64,000 bases of DNA, taken from Arbacia lixula. Lineage: Eukaryota > Echinodermata > Echinoidea > Arbacioida > Arbaciidae. The notes under the pieces are model-generated. The model searched no databases. It saw only the letters and a list, made by a program, of their open reading frames with translations, and was not told the DNA's origin. The DNA is taken from NCBI GenBank assembly GCA_963669155.1, contig OZ022576.1, forward strand, positions 8,865,943 through 8,929,942. The letters run 5' to 3'. Shown here piece after piece: positions 38,301 to 47,500 of this stretch. The translations under genes were made by a program, and so were the position numbers. Position 1 is the first letter of the stretch. Every line of letters begins with the position of its first letter.

Positions 38301-40629
38301 GGCTCATGTGTGGTCTGACCAATTAAATACTACTTTCACAATCTTTCTCCACCCTGTTTACGATACCAGAGATTTTTATTAGTATCTTACAAGATTTCAT
38401 GAGATTACACAATGTTATTTAATTTCTTTTCAAATCATCATTACTTCTTCTTTATAGCTCCAGAAAAATCAACATCAGCCAAAATATGAGAATATATATT
38501 TGTGAGATCAGAAACCATAAACGTGTTCACCATGCATCTTTAAGGCTCAGTATGGATCTGGATATCATGTCGTCACCGACACACATGTGACCTTTCACAT
38601 TCCTGAACAGTGGCATAACTTCCTTTCTTGAAACACAGCCTGCTACACAAGCCATCCTAGCGGTCCCAACTCCCTGCTTGTACTACATTGTACACAGTTG
38701 GCCTATGCCCTTCTGTCACACAACAACCCAATTCTTACTAGGGGTGCAATGCATATTTTCTTAAATTGAGCTCTTTTATCTTATATTATTTTGACCCATC
38801 CTCCTTGAACAATTGATCACAAAATCACTGTAGATTTTCAGAATTCTAGAGTTGTATGCCACATAATGAAGTTCCCCTCTGTCTACAGTCTATTAGTCTA
38901 CAAAATAGCTTTCTTTCTGTAAATTGTAGTACTACAATTTACATCCTGAAACTATAATCAAAGTATATGTACCAGTGCTGTGGCAGTACAACCGTCAACA
39001 GCTCAAGTTTAACGCATTTCCATTTACTTTTCAACAGCAACCAAAAGAATATGTTGAGTTTGATCACCCCCCCCCCCCCCCCCATACAGAACTATATCAG
39101 CATACTAAGCACATGTACATCCCAATACCATGCAGTTGGCATGTTAAAAAAGCAAACTCTTGTTAAAAAAGCAAATCTACACATCAGCTGCTACACACAG
39201 CAGAAGAAGACTAATAAGTTAATCAGGAGTGAAATACTTACATTTTCCTTCTATCAAGATGCATAATACACAAACAGTTTATCCACACTTCAAGAAGCCA
39301 ACATATGAAATTCTTCACAAACGAATACTGGCCTCGTAACCATTTGTTTGGTTGTTAAAATGCACTAAATAAACAGATTTGACATCACAAGAATTAGACC
39401 TCACAAAGTCACAATCACATATTCCCACCATCATATCAAATGTACAACTATAATGTACAACGATGGAGTACATTAATGTACAGTGTATCTACAAGTTCCA
39501 CACTATCCTTCTGTAAATTGTTATTTTATAATGAGCTTATCAAGCCTGTCATGAAAAAAATCTGGGGGCCAAAGGTTTATAGTTCATAGATAAGAATCCG
39601 TCTACAGAGTTTTGCATTTATCAATAACAATTATTGAGGATGGAAAGCCATTATTTAATTTTTATCTTCATTTTCATCTGTCAGATCTAATCTGTCTTAT
39701 TTGAGCTTGCTGCAAGGTATCAACAAACCAGTTCCTAAAGCTCCTCAGATCCCTTGCCCTATAACTTGTTTGAAACATGTTATCGACCATTGTGTCAAAA
39801 TACCGTATTGACACAAGGGTCTATAAATATTTTAAAAATAGGGCAAGGGATCCGAGGAGCTTTAGGTTTCAGACAACCTGCCCAAAACCTAAAAATTTAG
39901 CATTTGCTATAATTTCGCTTAAATTCATTTTCCACGTCTATTAATAGGGAGGGAAGTTTTCTTTATTTTTCACATTTTTTTTTTAATCTGTGAGAGGGAC
40001 ACCCTGTATTTAATATGAAATATTAACCAAATGTTGAAATAATGAACCATATGTGTACTAAACATCACGAATGACGCTTAGATAAAATCAATGTTATATT
40101 TCATGATTAATTTGTCCATACCAGATCAGATGTTCTATTGTGCATATTGTTTGTTCATGTTCATTAATTTTTGTTTAAAGAGGCATGCTACTTTGTATAA
40201 AATCTACCTTGCAATTATTTCACTAACAGTACACTGCTTTCAGGCTCTTGTCTTGATTTAATCAATCTATTGATGTATGTAGAGTAGATCTATAGCCGAG
40301 TTTTGTCATGTCGACTACTAACTGGCAAGTTTAGTGCTTGACAAGGAATTTTGTCACTGTCAACTCAAGATCCAACAAAATAGTTACATTTTACTGTAGA
40401 CCTAAATATGTTTCAAACAATGATACATATATGATAACATGCAAGTTAGGAGTAGACTAATATAATCTCCAATCAATATTGAAACTTAATCAGAGTAAGT
40501 TCAACAGTTAAATTCAACTTCAACCACCACAGCCTCAGGCTCAGCTAACTTATGAAATGAGTTATTGAGTCAAAACCTTAATCCAAAATGAAAAGAAATC
40601 TACCTGTTAATCGTTCTTGTAACTAGCAT
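29171..40629 (-). CDS. HIBCH: 3-hydroxyisobutyryl-CoA hydrolase, mitochondrial (complete, 9 exons)
   Basis: Complement of join 29171..29320, 30038..30157, 30808..30948, 32706..32792, 33738..33962, 34858..34991, 35586..35670, 36255..36435, 40604..40629: 1149 nt, 382 codons plus stop (human protein 386). The enzyme hydrolyses 3-hydroxyisobutyryl-CoA in mitochondrial valine degradation and belongs to the enoyl-CoA hydratase/isomerase (crotonase) superfamily. Visible motifs: presequence [16 protein letters not shown] (Arg-rich, no acidic residue); oxyanion-hole segments [12 protein letters not shown] (84-95) and HGITMGGG (136-143); catalytic Glu165 and Asp173 in [15 protein letters not shown]-terminal [14 protein letters not shown] and [15 protein letters not shown]. 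All junctions keep the frame. An in-frame TGA lies two codons before the ATG, which has A at -3. It diverges from PPCS. Two partial exon duplications lie in its introns. Confidence 0.96.
29716..29860. repeat. Short inverted-repeat element in HIBCH intron 8
   Basis: ATATGACACAATTTTG near 29720 is mirrored by CAAATTGTGTCGTCTGC near 29836-29852. Its inner part (ATTTTGCCA, GTGATGTCACC, AAATCCAATC) recurs near 726-800 in the DLGAP intron, so this is a dispersed family. Confidence 0.5.
30038..30157 (-). CDS. HIBCH: HIBCH exon 8
   Basis: 120 nt, phase 0 at both ends, acceptor CCATTACAG and donor ATT/GTGAGT. It encodes [17 protein letters not shown] and then [24 protein letters not shown] is a highly conserved HIBCH block. 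Confidence 0.95.
30808..30948 (-). CDS. HIBCH: HIBCH exon 7
   Basis: 141 nt, phase 0, acceptor GTCTCGCAG and donor GAG/GTAAGC. It encodes [16 protein letters not shown] and then [17 protein letters not shown], ending WAIKQLE. It aligns with the human segment around ANTVEEIIENLQQDGS. Its first 58 bases and its acceptor are duplicated 101 bases upstream in the transcript (see the repeat at 30891-31090). Confidence 0.93.
30891..31090. repeat. Tandem duplication of exon 7 5' end, acceptor and intron flank
   Basis: 30891-30990 and 30992-31090 are nearly identical. Each contains 57-58 coding bases of HIBCH exon 7, the splice acceptor and about 40 bases of intron. The extra copy lies upstream in transcription order. 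Its acceptor (GTCTTGCAG) is intact. Exon-part offset is 101 bases, not a multiple of three. High identity suggests recent origin, or an assembly artefact. Confidence 0.93.
31391..32427. mobile_element. Composite nested MITE with CATTCTCATT ends in HIBCH intron 6
   Basis: The left end reads GGGCCATTCTCATTAC and the right end is the inverse of GGCGCATTCTCATTGC. Sub-terminal repeats AAAATCGCGAAGTTA occur many times in both orientations. Inner ends GTGTTCACATTACACC (31448) and GTGTTCTCATTGCA (32241) show that related elements are nested; 32241-32427 looks like a complete short copy. The middle part (31680-32220) is CpG-rich unique sequence with no convincing open frame. No clear target duplication was found. 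Confidence 0.7.
32706..32792 (-). CDS. HIBCH: HIBCH exon 6
   Basis: 87 nt, 29 codons, phase 0. The acceptor is CACCTTATAG; a nearer CAG inside the exon (CTTGCAG) is rejected because the conserved residues LAELEEEL follow directly on QK of exon 5, as in human KLAMLEEDL. It ends QVLQKYHQQ before GTATAA. Confidence 0.9.
32937..33415. repeat. Dispersed repeat copy with local 66-bp duplication (HIBCH intron 5)
   Basis: 32940-33060 contains a local tandem duplication (GTTTGAAACTAGCTACCAT in both halves). The following part, including GACGACCCATCCAAAACCTAC near 33197 and CAGTATTTTCTTCCATTTT near 33298, recurs at 53605-53940, and partially at 39930-40020 (CTATTAATAGG, GGAAGTT). It is therefore an interspersed repeat. 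The 146-codon open frame across it is not a host gene. Superfamily unknown. Confidence 0.6.
33490..33766. repeat. Tandem duplication of exon 5 3' end, donor and intron flank
   Basis: 33527-33592 repeats 33700-33766, with weaker similarity extending further. Each copy contains the end of exon 5 (ATHFVEAQK), a GT donor and intron sequence to a shared GAACACACCTGTAC. The downstream donor copy is AAG/GTTTGC, weaker than the genuine AAG/GTAGGC. The two donors are 174 bases apart, a multiple of three, and the sequence between them has no stop codon. Confidence 0.85.
33738..33962 (-). CDS. HIBCH: HIBCH exon 5 (catalytic)
   Basis: 225 nt, 75 codons, phase 0. It encodes [16 protein letters not shown], then [20 protein letters not shown] with the catalytic Glu and Asp, and ends [11 protein letters not shown]. 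Acceptor ATCCTCCACAG; donor GTAGGC. The reading frame stays open beyond the donor through a second copy of the exon end. Confidence 0.96.
34858..34991 (-). CDS. HIBCH: HIBCH exon 4
   Basis: 134 nt: 2 bases completing Ala98 followed by 44 codons. Encodes [20 protein letters not shown] and later [14 protein letters not shown], the second oxyanion-hole segment. Acceptor TCTGTTTCAG, donor GGG/GTAAGT. Confidence 0.94.
35586..35670 (-). CDS. HIBCH: HIBCH exon 3
   Basis: 85 nt, 28 codons plus one base. Encodes [19 protein letters not shown] and GFCAGGDIK, the CoA-binding and oxyanion segment of crotonase-fold enzymes. Acceptor CGTATCCCAG, donor G/GTAATG. Confidence 0.95.
35893..36122. mobile_element. 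Foldback MITE in HIBCH intron 2
   Basis: The left arm starts CACACTCCAGCTCAAAGG and includes GGCAAAGGGAAAGAGA and GGAGCCGC; the right arm is its inverse, ending GAGCTGGAGTGTGTG. Arms are about 85 bases around a short spacer. No reading frame and no clear target duplication. Confidence 0.65.
36255..36435 (-). CDS. HIBCH: HIBCH exon 2
   Basis: 181 nt: one base completing Arg9, then 60 codons. Encodes the rest of the presequence ([20 protein letters not shown]) and the mature start [20 protein letters not shown] and [10 protein letters not shown], ending [14 protein letters not shown] is the crotonase N-terminal signature. Donor AAG/GTGTGC. Confidence 0.94.
36509..36960. repeat. 229-bp tandem duplication in HIBCH intron 1
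   Basis: Two near-identical copies begin with AAAATGCTGATGGTAACG near 36509 and 36738 and run through GTGAATGAGGAA to TTTGATATGTTATTT. Only scattered substitutions separate them, so the duplication is recent. Confidence 0.9.
37911..38130. repeat. 110-bp tandem duplication in HIBCH intron 1
   Basis: GATTTAAATGTTTTGCTGAA starts both copies (37911 and 38021); each ends with GACAGCTTGCCCG. Identity is high. No coding content. Confidence 0.9.
39734..39866. repeat. Inverted repeat with CCTAAAGCTCCTC arms
   Basis: Left arm 39734-39762 (CCTAAAGCTCCTCAGATCCC...) pairs with right arm 39838-39866 (...GGGATCCGAGGAGCTTTAGG) around a 75-base spacer that itself has TGTCAAAATACCGTATTGACA. Probably a MITE remnant. 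The following 39930-40020 resembles the dispersed family at 32937-33415. Confidence 0.7.
40604..40629 (-). CDS. HIBCH: HIBCH exon 1 (start of presequence)
   Basis: 26 coding bases, MLVTRTIN plus two bases of Arg9. The ATG context is AAAATGC and an in-frame TGA lies two codons upstream. The donor AACAG/GTAGAT is a GT site of moderate quality. The short Arg-containing N-terminus continues into exon 2 as an amphipathic presequence. It is less certain than the other exons because it rests on frame and splice signals, not residue conservation. Confidence 0.78.
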
Positions 40630-41358
40630 TTTCACAGACGTCAAAAGACACTTCAACTCGAAGAATGGAAAAGGTACAATAGTGAGTGAAAGTAATGTCA
40701 GTGTCAGCCGCAAGCTGAGGGAATCAATCCAGATAGAACTGCTTCTTCACAGACTGTGCTGTGCATGCGTACGGTGTGAGCTGAGCCGAACTTCCTGTCG
40801 TTCACTGCACAAACGGGTATACGTCCCAGGCCAGCGCTCATGCGATGCGCCCGATGACCGATGAGCCGAGAGCTAGAGTAGAGTAGCTCAAAGTAGTTAA
40901 GTGTTATCCGCAATTAGAATTGTGACGATTAAATAGCACGTACAAATTCAGCTACAGATAGCGTGATGATCCTAAGAGGGTGGGTTTATTTTCCCTAATT
41001 ACAACGGTAAATTTAAATCCAGATAGTATGATGCAATAAGTAAACTTGCCAAATCACACGGCCTCGCCAAGCAAGTTGAGCTCGATACGTACCCTGTCTG
41101 CGCCTTTGAGTAGTCTTCTTTTCACCCGTCTTACAGTTTCCCTATTTCACGAAATACTGCGGCCATGGCAATAGGTAGCAGGAGAGTACAATTTCAGCTA
41201 ACTACTAGTAATTAAAAAAAAAACATGATTTTTAAAAAATAAAAAACTAATAAAGTATTCAAACGATTTTTCAATAATAGGCTTTTCAATCGATGAAATG
41301 TCTGCTCAAAAGGCTTGAAGGAAACTACAAATGTCAACACGCGGAAGCTGGCTAGATC
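40630..41358. promoter_or_regulatory. Shared 5' region of HIBCH and PPCS (candidate bidirectional promoter)
   Basis: The HIBCH ATG (minus) and PPCS ATG (plus) are about 730 bp apart with no repeat or gene between. The part near HIBCH (40740-40860) is CpG-rich and holds an ETS-type ACTTCCTG (40790-40797) and NRF1-like GCATGCG words; near PPCS an ETS-type GCGGAAG (41341-41347) sits just before the ATG. No TATA box was placed. Such motifs are usual in housekeeping promoters; transcription starts are not visible. Confidence 0.6.
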
Positions 41359-41523
41359 ATGAGCCTACAATCAATTTTGGAAGGCGAGATGGCTGCTAAA
41401 TTAAAATCTAAATACTTTTTTGAGGATTTCCCTCCTCCTAATGACTTTCATGGTACTTGTGAACGTGTCACCGAGTTTGTTCGGTACCATCAAAGCAAAC
41501 AAACGAATGTTGCACTCATAACG
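41359..41523 (+). CDS. PPCS: PPCS exon 1
   Basis: 165 nt, 55 codons: [20 protein letters not shown]..., ending QTNVALIT before ACG/GTAAGT. The N-terminus is poorly conserved in the family; the VALIT beta strand corresponds to human VVLVT just before the glycine loop. Met11 could be the real start. Confidence 0.85.
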
Positions 41524-44500
41524 GTAAGTACAAATTTAGGAGTTTCATCATGTCAACTAGATGTGAATGTCTCTGATAATGTGGCCGGAGCTGTGGCGAA
41601 GATGAAGAGTGAGGCGAGGTGGGGTATTGAGCGCTGCGTGCGCTGAGCTCCGTGCATGGCCATGTGCGCAATAGGTGTTAAAAAAACAAAAACTTTTGAC
41701 ACATTATAAAAAATAATTAAAAATTAGTTTCAACTTACATCAAACTTAAATTGTTACATCATAAAGTCAAGGGATGTCATTTTTTTTTAGACAGGTTTTG
41801 TGACATTTCATTGATAAGTGTTCTTGTAATAAGCCTTGGAATATTTAAAGAGATTTTCACTTATGTTTTGGATGAATTTGGACCTCGGAACACAACAACC
41901 ATTGAGTATCAATCACACCTGTCGTGGAAACTCAATCTCTGCCCTTTTTAGGTCATTGGATCTACTAAGATTGCATCTGGCTCCTCTGAATGCCCTAAGT
42001 AGATATCTCGAGTCATAGACAGGAATAACCGTCTCATTCAGGGGCATTCTTTAATCAAATGACATTTTTGGACATACCCTCCGGAGCCAGATGCAATCTC
42101 AGCAGATCCAATGTCCTATAGTCTGAGACTGATTTTTCGGTCTACTCGAGTCACAGTTATCATGATTCTACTGGAGAAGGATTAATTAGCTGGTATGACA
42201 AACAGTAGAACTTATCACATTATCTTTAGATCTTTAATGAAACACAACTAAAGAACAAGACAGATGGGACTTCTCAACAGTTAAAAAAATACATTGGGAC
42301 TCGGGGCAGTTTTGCCCCTGAAATGCTTAAAAGAGCCCCGAAAATTCCAATAGACTCAATGTAAAATTGTAGCCAAACGGCCAATGTGCTCAAAAAGGAG
42401 CCCCAGAAAATGTATTTATTTTTTCCCTGCCTCTCAAATACCAAGTCATAGCTAGCACCAATAAGGACTGTTACCGGCACTCCCTTTAAGACTGTTCCTG
42501 AGGCCTGAATGGATGAGGAAACCAAGAATTCTTCCACTGTCAAGGCTGCAACTAGGCCAAACTAGATCTACAGTAGATATTGTTAACCTTGTTGCCAAAG
42601 CCTATTTCAAAGTGTAAAATTGTTTGGTACTTGAACAACGTGAATGCAACAACCAGCAATGGTAATTGTATATTATGGAGTTGGACAGAGTTAAGTTTGG
42701 CTGACCATGTCTACACCACAATAGACCTGGTGTGACTGATCAATGACAACATCAAGTTCAGTAACATGCAGAAAATAGACTAAAATCGAATTTTCACATC
42801 CTTTGTGACTTCCTCCTTCACCACACCTGCTGATCTGTGCTGCCACGCTGTACCTCTGCCGACCTACCTTCTCTCTGCAGTGTGGGGGGACTGTAGTGCC
42901 GATGGAGAGCAGAACGGTGAGATTCATCGACAACTTCAGCACCGGGACCAGGGGCGCGGCTTGCACAGAGTACGGTAACTTAGTTTGAAGGCCTGCCTTA
43001 ATGAAAAGCTGTTTAATGAATTCACTGATGTAATTCAAAGATTTTCAGGACTCAGGAGCTGAATAGCGCACCCAAACCAGGAATACACCAGTTCGTAGTT
43101 AGCTCTGGAGCAAGTTTGGTCACTATGACCTTTCCCTTTTTCATTAGGATAAGCAGTTGATTAATATATCATTTCAAAAGGAGATGTTACGTAATGTGCT
43201 TACCCGACATAGCAATTGGCGATATTCAACCTCTAATAAAGGAACCATCTCAAAACAGGTGACAAGAATAGTAGGCTACGGTCTGTGAACAATTGGGAAA
43301 GCTTCTATTACATTGTTTATTGTAAACTAATTGTTGTCGTTTGGCCTGTTGTCAAATACCCCATGATTGAACACCTTGGTGCTCTTTTATAAATTGGATA
43401 ACAAGCATATTCTAAAATAATTTATTAATGATGATGCTTATCTCAGTGATTTAAAAACCAACAAGCTGGTTTGGTCACTATGACCTTCATCTGCTCATGC
43501 GCAAATTGTAATTACGAACTGGCTTATTGAGAAGTGCTTGTTAGAAACTAAGTTGAAAGATAAGCCTAAGGAGGAGTGAATGCAGTGTAGTCTTTTGTAC
43601 ATCATTCATCACAATCACTTGAATTCCCATCAAAATTTCAGCAATTTGTTTACATCCCTTATGAACCCTAAGTCACTGCCATTTTATGTTAACATTTTTT
43701 CATTGTTCACAATCCTGCCAGCTACAGCCATGCCATTCCACCTTATTAGTTATTCATCTTCCTTTCTGTAGATTCATTCACAGCTGCACTAGATCATCCA
43801 TACACCTGAACACTCACTCTTAAACACACACCTTTCCATATTGTTTAGTGATGTAATCCATGTTCATGAGTTCCCTTTTAATCTTTAAGAAATATTTTTA
43901 GATAGGTACTGGCAAAACATGTGTCAAAGCTTTGTCTCCAGCTCTTTAACGGGCATATACTGTACTGGAAAGGCAAAAAGCCTTCAAAATGTAATTGTGA
44001 GCAATCTTCTTGCCAATGGTTTTAAATTCATGTATTGTCTATTTTAGAAGCTTACTGAAAGTTATTTGCCCTCAAATGATCTACATTTGGAGTAATGAGT
44101 GATTAAATCACAAATCCTCTAAATGTTCGGGCCGAACATTTTGAGGATTTAATCATTAATCTTTCATTACTCCATATGTGGATCAATTGAGGGCAAATAA
44201 CTTTCAGCAAGCTTCTAAAATAGACAATACATGTATTTAAGACCATTGGCAAGAAGATTGCTAACAATTACATTTTTAAGGCTTTTATGCTTTCCCAGTA
44301 CAGTATATGCCCTTTAAGTTACCTTCGACACATGTCACGTGTTACATGAATATTAGGCTTCCTCAGTCACTCATTTCTCCTGATAGCGATCAATTAAACT
44401 CATGGAAATGCTGAGCAAACAGCCCTGTTTAGAGCTAATCTCTCAAAACTAAATACTTTGCACTTTACTATACATTCTCACTCATTTTTCACCTGGTTTG

Positions 44501-47500
44501 CTTAACCCCCTTTTTTTTCCAGAGCTATTTCAAAAGAATAAACCTAACAGCTCCTACATGTACAGTTGGCAGCAAAATTATTCAACCCCCCCTCTCATTT
44601 TTTCCATTCTGTGATAATGAATAATATTGCAGCAGCAGATTGCTACTAAACCATTAAGATAGTTAGCAAACAGTTAATTACTAAAGAATACCTGAGAAAA
44701 AAATCAAATTTTACTGCATAGGTCATCTGAAATTGCAATTTGCGCCCAAAAAGCATGTTGCAAAATTATTCAACCCCCTGTTTTACACACAGGAAACGAA
44801 TGCACAAATAATGACAATTTCACAGCCAGTGCATATATTCTGAGGAGAATGCTGATTTTATTTATCCTCCACCTGAAACTGGAACCTTTATATGCACAAC
44901 TAACAAGATGTAACATTATTCAAGCCAGATGGGTGTGTCTTTTAGTACTTTGTGCAGCATCCATTTGGTACAATGACCTCCTGCAGACGAGATGAATAGT
45001 CTCTCACAAGCTTCTCACAACGCTCCTTGGGAGTCTTGGCCCATTTCTCTTGCGCACCTTGAGTGACCATCACAGTCTCCAGACCTAAACCCAAAAGAGA
45101 ATTTGTGGTGGGATCTGAAGAAAGCTGTTGCAGCACGTAGACCTACATGCATCGATTACCTTAAGACCATTGCGCAAGAGGAATGGGCTAACATCTCCAA
45201 GGAGCGTTGTGAGAAGCTTGTGGGAGGCTATTCATCTCGTCTGCAGGAGGTCATTGTACCAAATGGATGCTGCACAAAGTACTAAAAGACACACCCACCT
45301 GGGTTGAATAATGTTACAACTTGTTAGTTGTGCATATTTAAGGTTCCAGTTTCAGGTGGAGGATAAATAAAATCAGCATTCACCTCAGAATATATGCACT
45401 GGCTGTGAAATTGTCATTATTTGTGCATTCGTTTCCTGTGTGTAAAACAGGGGGTTGAATAATTTTGCAACATGCTTTTTGGGCGCAAATTGCAATTTCA
45501 GATGACCTATTTTTCAGATGACCTAATTTTCTCTGGTATTCTTTAGTAATTAACTGTTTGCTAACTATCTTAATGGTTTAGTAGCAATCTGCTGCTGCAA
45601 TATTATGCATTATGACAGAATGTCAAAAATGAGAGGGGGGTTGAATAATTTTGCTGCCAACTGTAGTGTACGATGAAACACATTTATTATGAAATAACTT
45701 GTAATTTGACAGCACACATCACACATCCCTTATCTGGCCATACCAGAAACTATTGTTATTACATTACCCATCCATATGTTCATATCTATAAATCTTTGTC
45801 TTTCTTTGATTATATCCATATTTTTCAGACAATTTCTAGCTCTGGACTATGCTGTCATTTTCCTGCATCGGAAATCGGCCAAGAAGCCATTTGTGCGGCA
45901 TTTTCCAGAGATGAATTTTCTCGACCTCTTTGTCATAAAAGATGAAGCTGACTCAAGCTGTAGTTCGCTAGAAGGTATTATGCTCTTATAAAAACTGGTA
46001 ATTGTGTTCAACTTTACTTTTAATCAAAGACAGAATTTATTAAAAGCAGTGAAAGACTTACTTATCTCCACATTGAGACCTTGGTAATTGTGTTCAACTT
46101 TCCTTTTAATCAAGGACAGGATCTTTTAAAAGTAGTTGGAAACATATACCAGTATATCGGTACCAGAGTGAAAGAACGTCGCCATACAGATCTTTCCTTT
46201 TAAAACAAGAGCAGTGACATGCCTCTTCAAAATGAATTAATTCACTACTTCATATATATTTTTTCTTCTTCTATAGTAAAAGCTGACAGCTGTGCCAAAC
46301 TCAGTCAGGTGGTCCAAGCCCACCAATCAGCGTGCAGCTCCAACAGGCTCCTCTCGGTGGAGTTCTTCTCCCTCCAGGATTACCTGTACCTCCTGCGGGC
46401 CTGTGGGGAAGCCTTGTGGGGCCAGAGTAGACACGCCCTCTTCCTCCTAGCTGCAGCCGTGTCTGACTTCTATATCCCTCATGATGATATGGTAAGGCAC
46501 AAGAAGTCTGAGGCACAGATTCAGGAAATCATTTTCGTTATGCATGCCTCTACTCGCTATCTCAAATAATTCCGCTGACCTCAAAAATTCACGAGACAAG
46601 ATAATTTTCAACTTTGCGGTCATCATGCCCACTTATGGTTTGTCCGTCTCGACCCCAAAATATTACAGTAAGCAATCATTCGGAAAATGGTGTCTGACAG
46701 AAATACCATGCATTTCACAGTTTAAAGCCTGTTTCTTGGGGTCAGTATTGATCCACCACTGCTAGAGGCAGAAATGTTCACCAGTGAATCTTACTCCATA
46801 CCAACTCCTTCTATGCTCCTGGTTGTATATGGTGAAACTCTTCATTATCGCGAGTCAAGTGTTGTATCTATACAATAAGAATATTTTACATCTCCGTCCA
46901 GATGTGAAAGGTTGAAGGCTGAAGGGAGAATTCGTCTGACTGAGGATTCCAAACTTACTTCAAGGCTGCTATTCATGACCCCCCCCCCCCCCCCCACCAC
47001 TCCTTTGGTAGTTAATATAACCATTTGTGAGAAAAAAGAGGAGCTTATGTATGAAGGACAATAAAGTTTACTTTTTGTGTCAATATTGTTCATCAATGAT
47101 ATTGATCTCAACTGTAGAGGCTTATATAATAGTGCATAGTATCCTGATTAAAGGAATATCATAAACAATAAAACAAAATCATACAATATAAAGGGAGACA
47201 AGAGGATTTGTCTCCTCTTTATAAAACTCACTTTCCTTCCTGATATCATTAATGTCGTTATGTGAGAATGGTGTTCCAGGAGTCTGAGAATGAAGCCAAC
47301 TTGGAAGATGTCTGTTGCAATTGTTGATCCATCTTTGCGAAAGGCGAGTTCAGGTGCAATATGGTTGTACAACCCCTTGGTTCGGTAATCGATCTTCTCG
47401 TTTGCAGTAAACAAGTACTGCATTGGCTCTCTCATGAAGCTGGTATGACCAAAGTCGATGACTGTCTCACCAGTGTCCATTTTGAATTATGAGGTCATTC

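Noticed and set aside
45070..45285. Active Tc1 transposase gene
   Set aside because: Only the C-terminal third is present, in two opposed copies; the DNA-binding domain and first two catalytic Asp residues are missing.
46301..46516. Minus-strand open frame over PPCS exon 4
   Set aside because: Shadow of the conserved exon on the plus strand.
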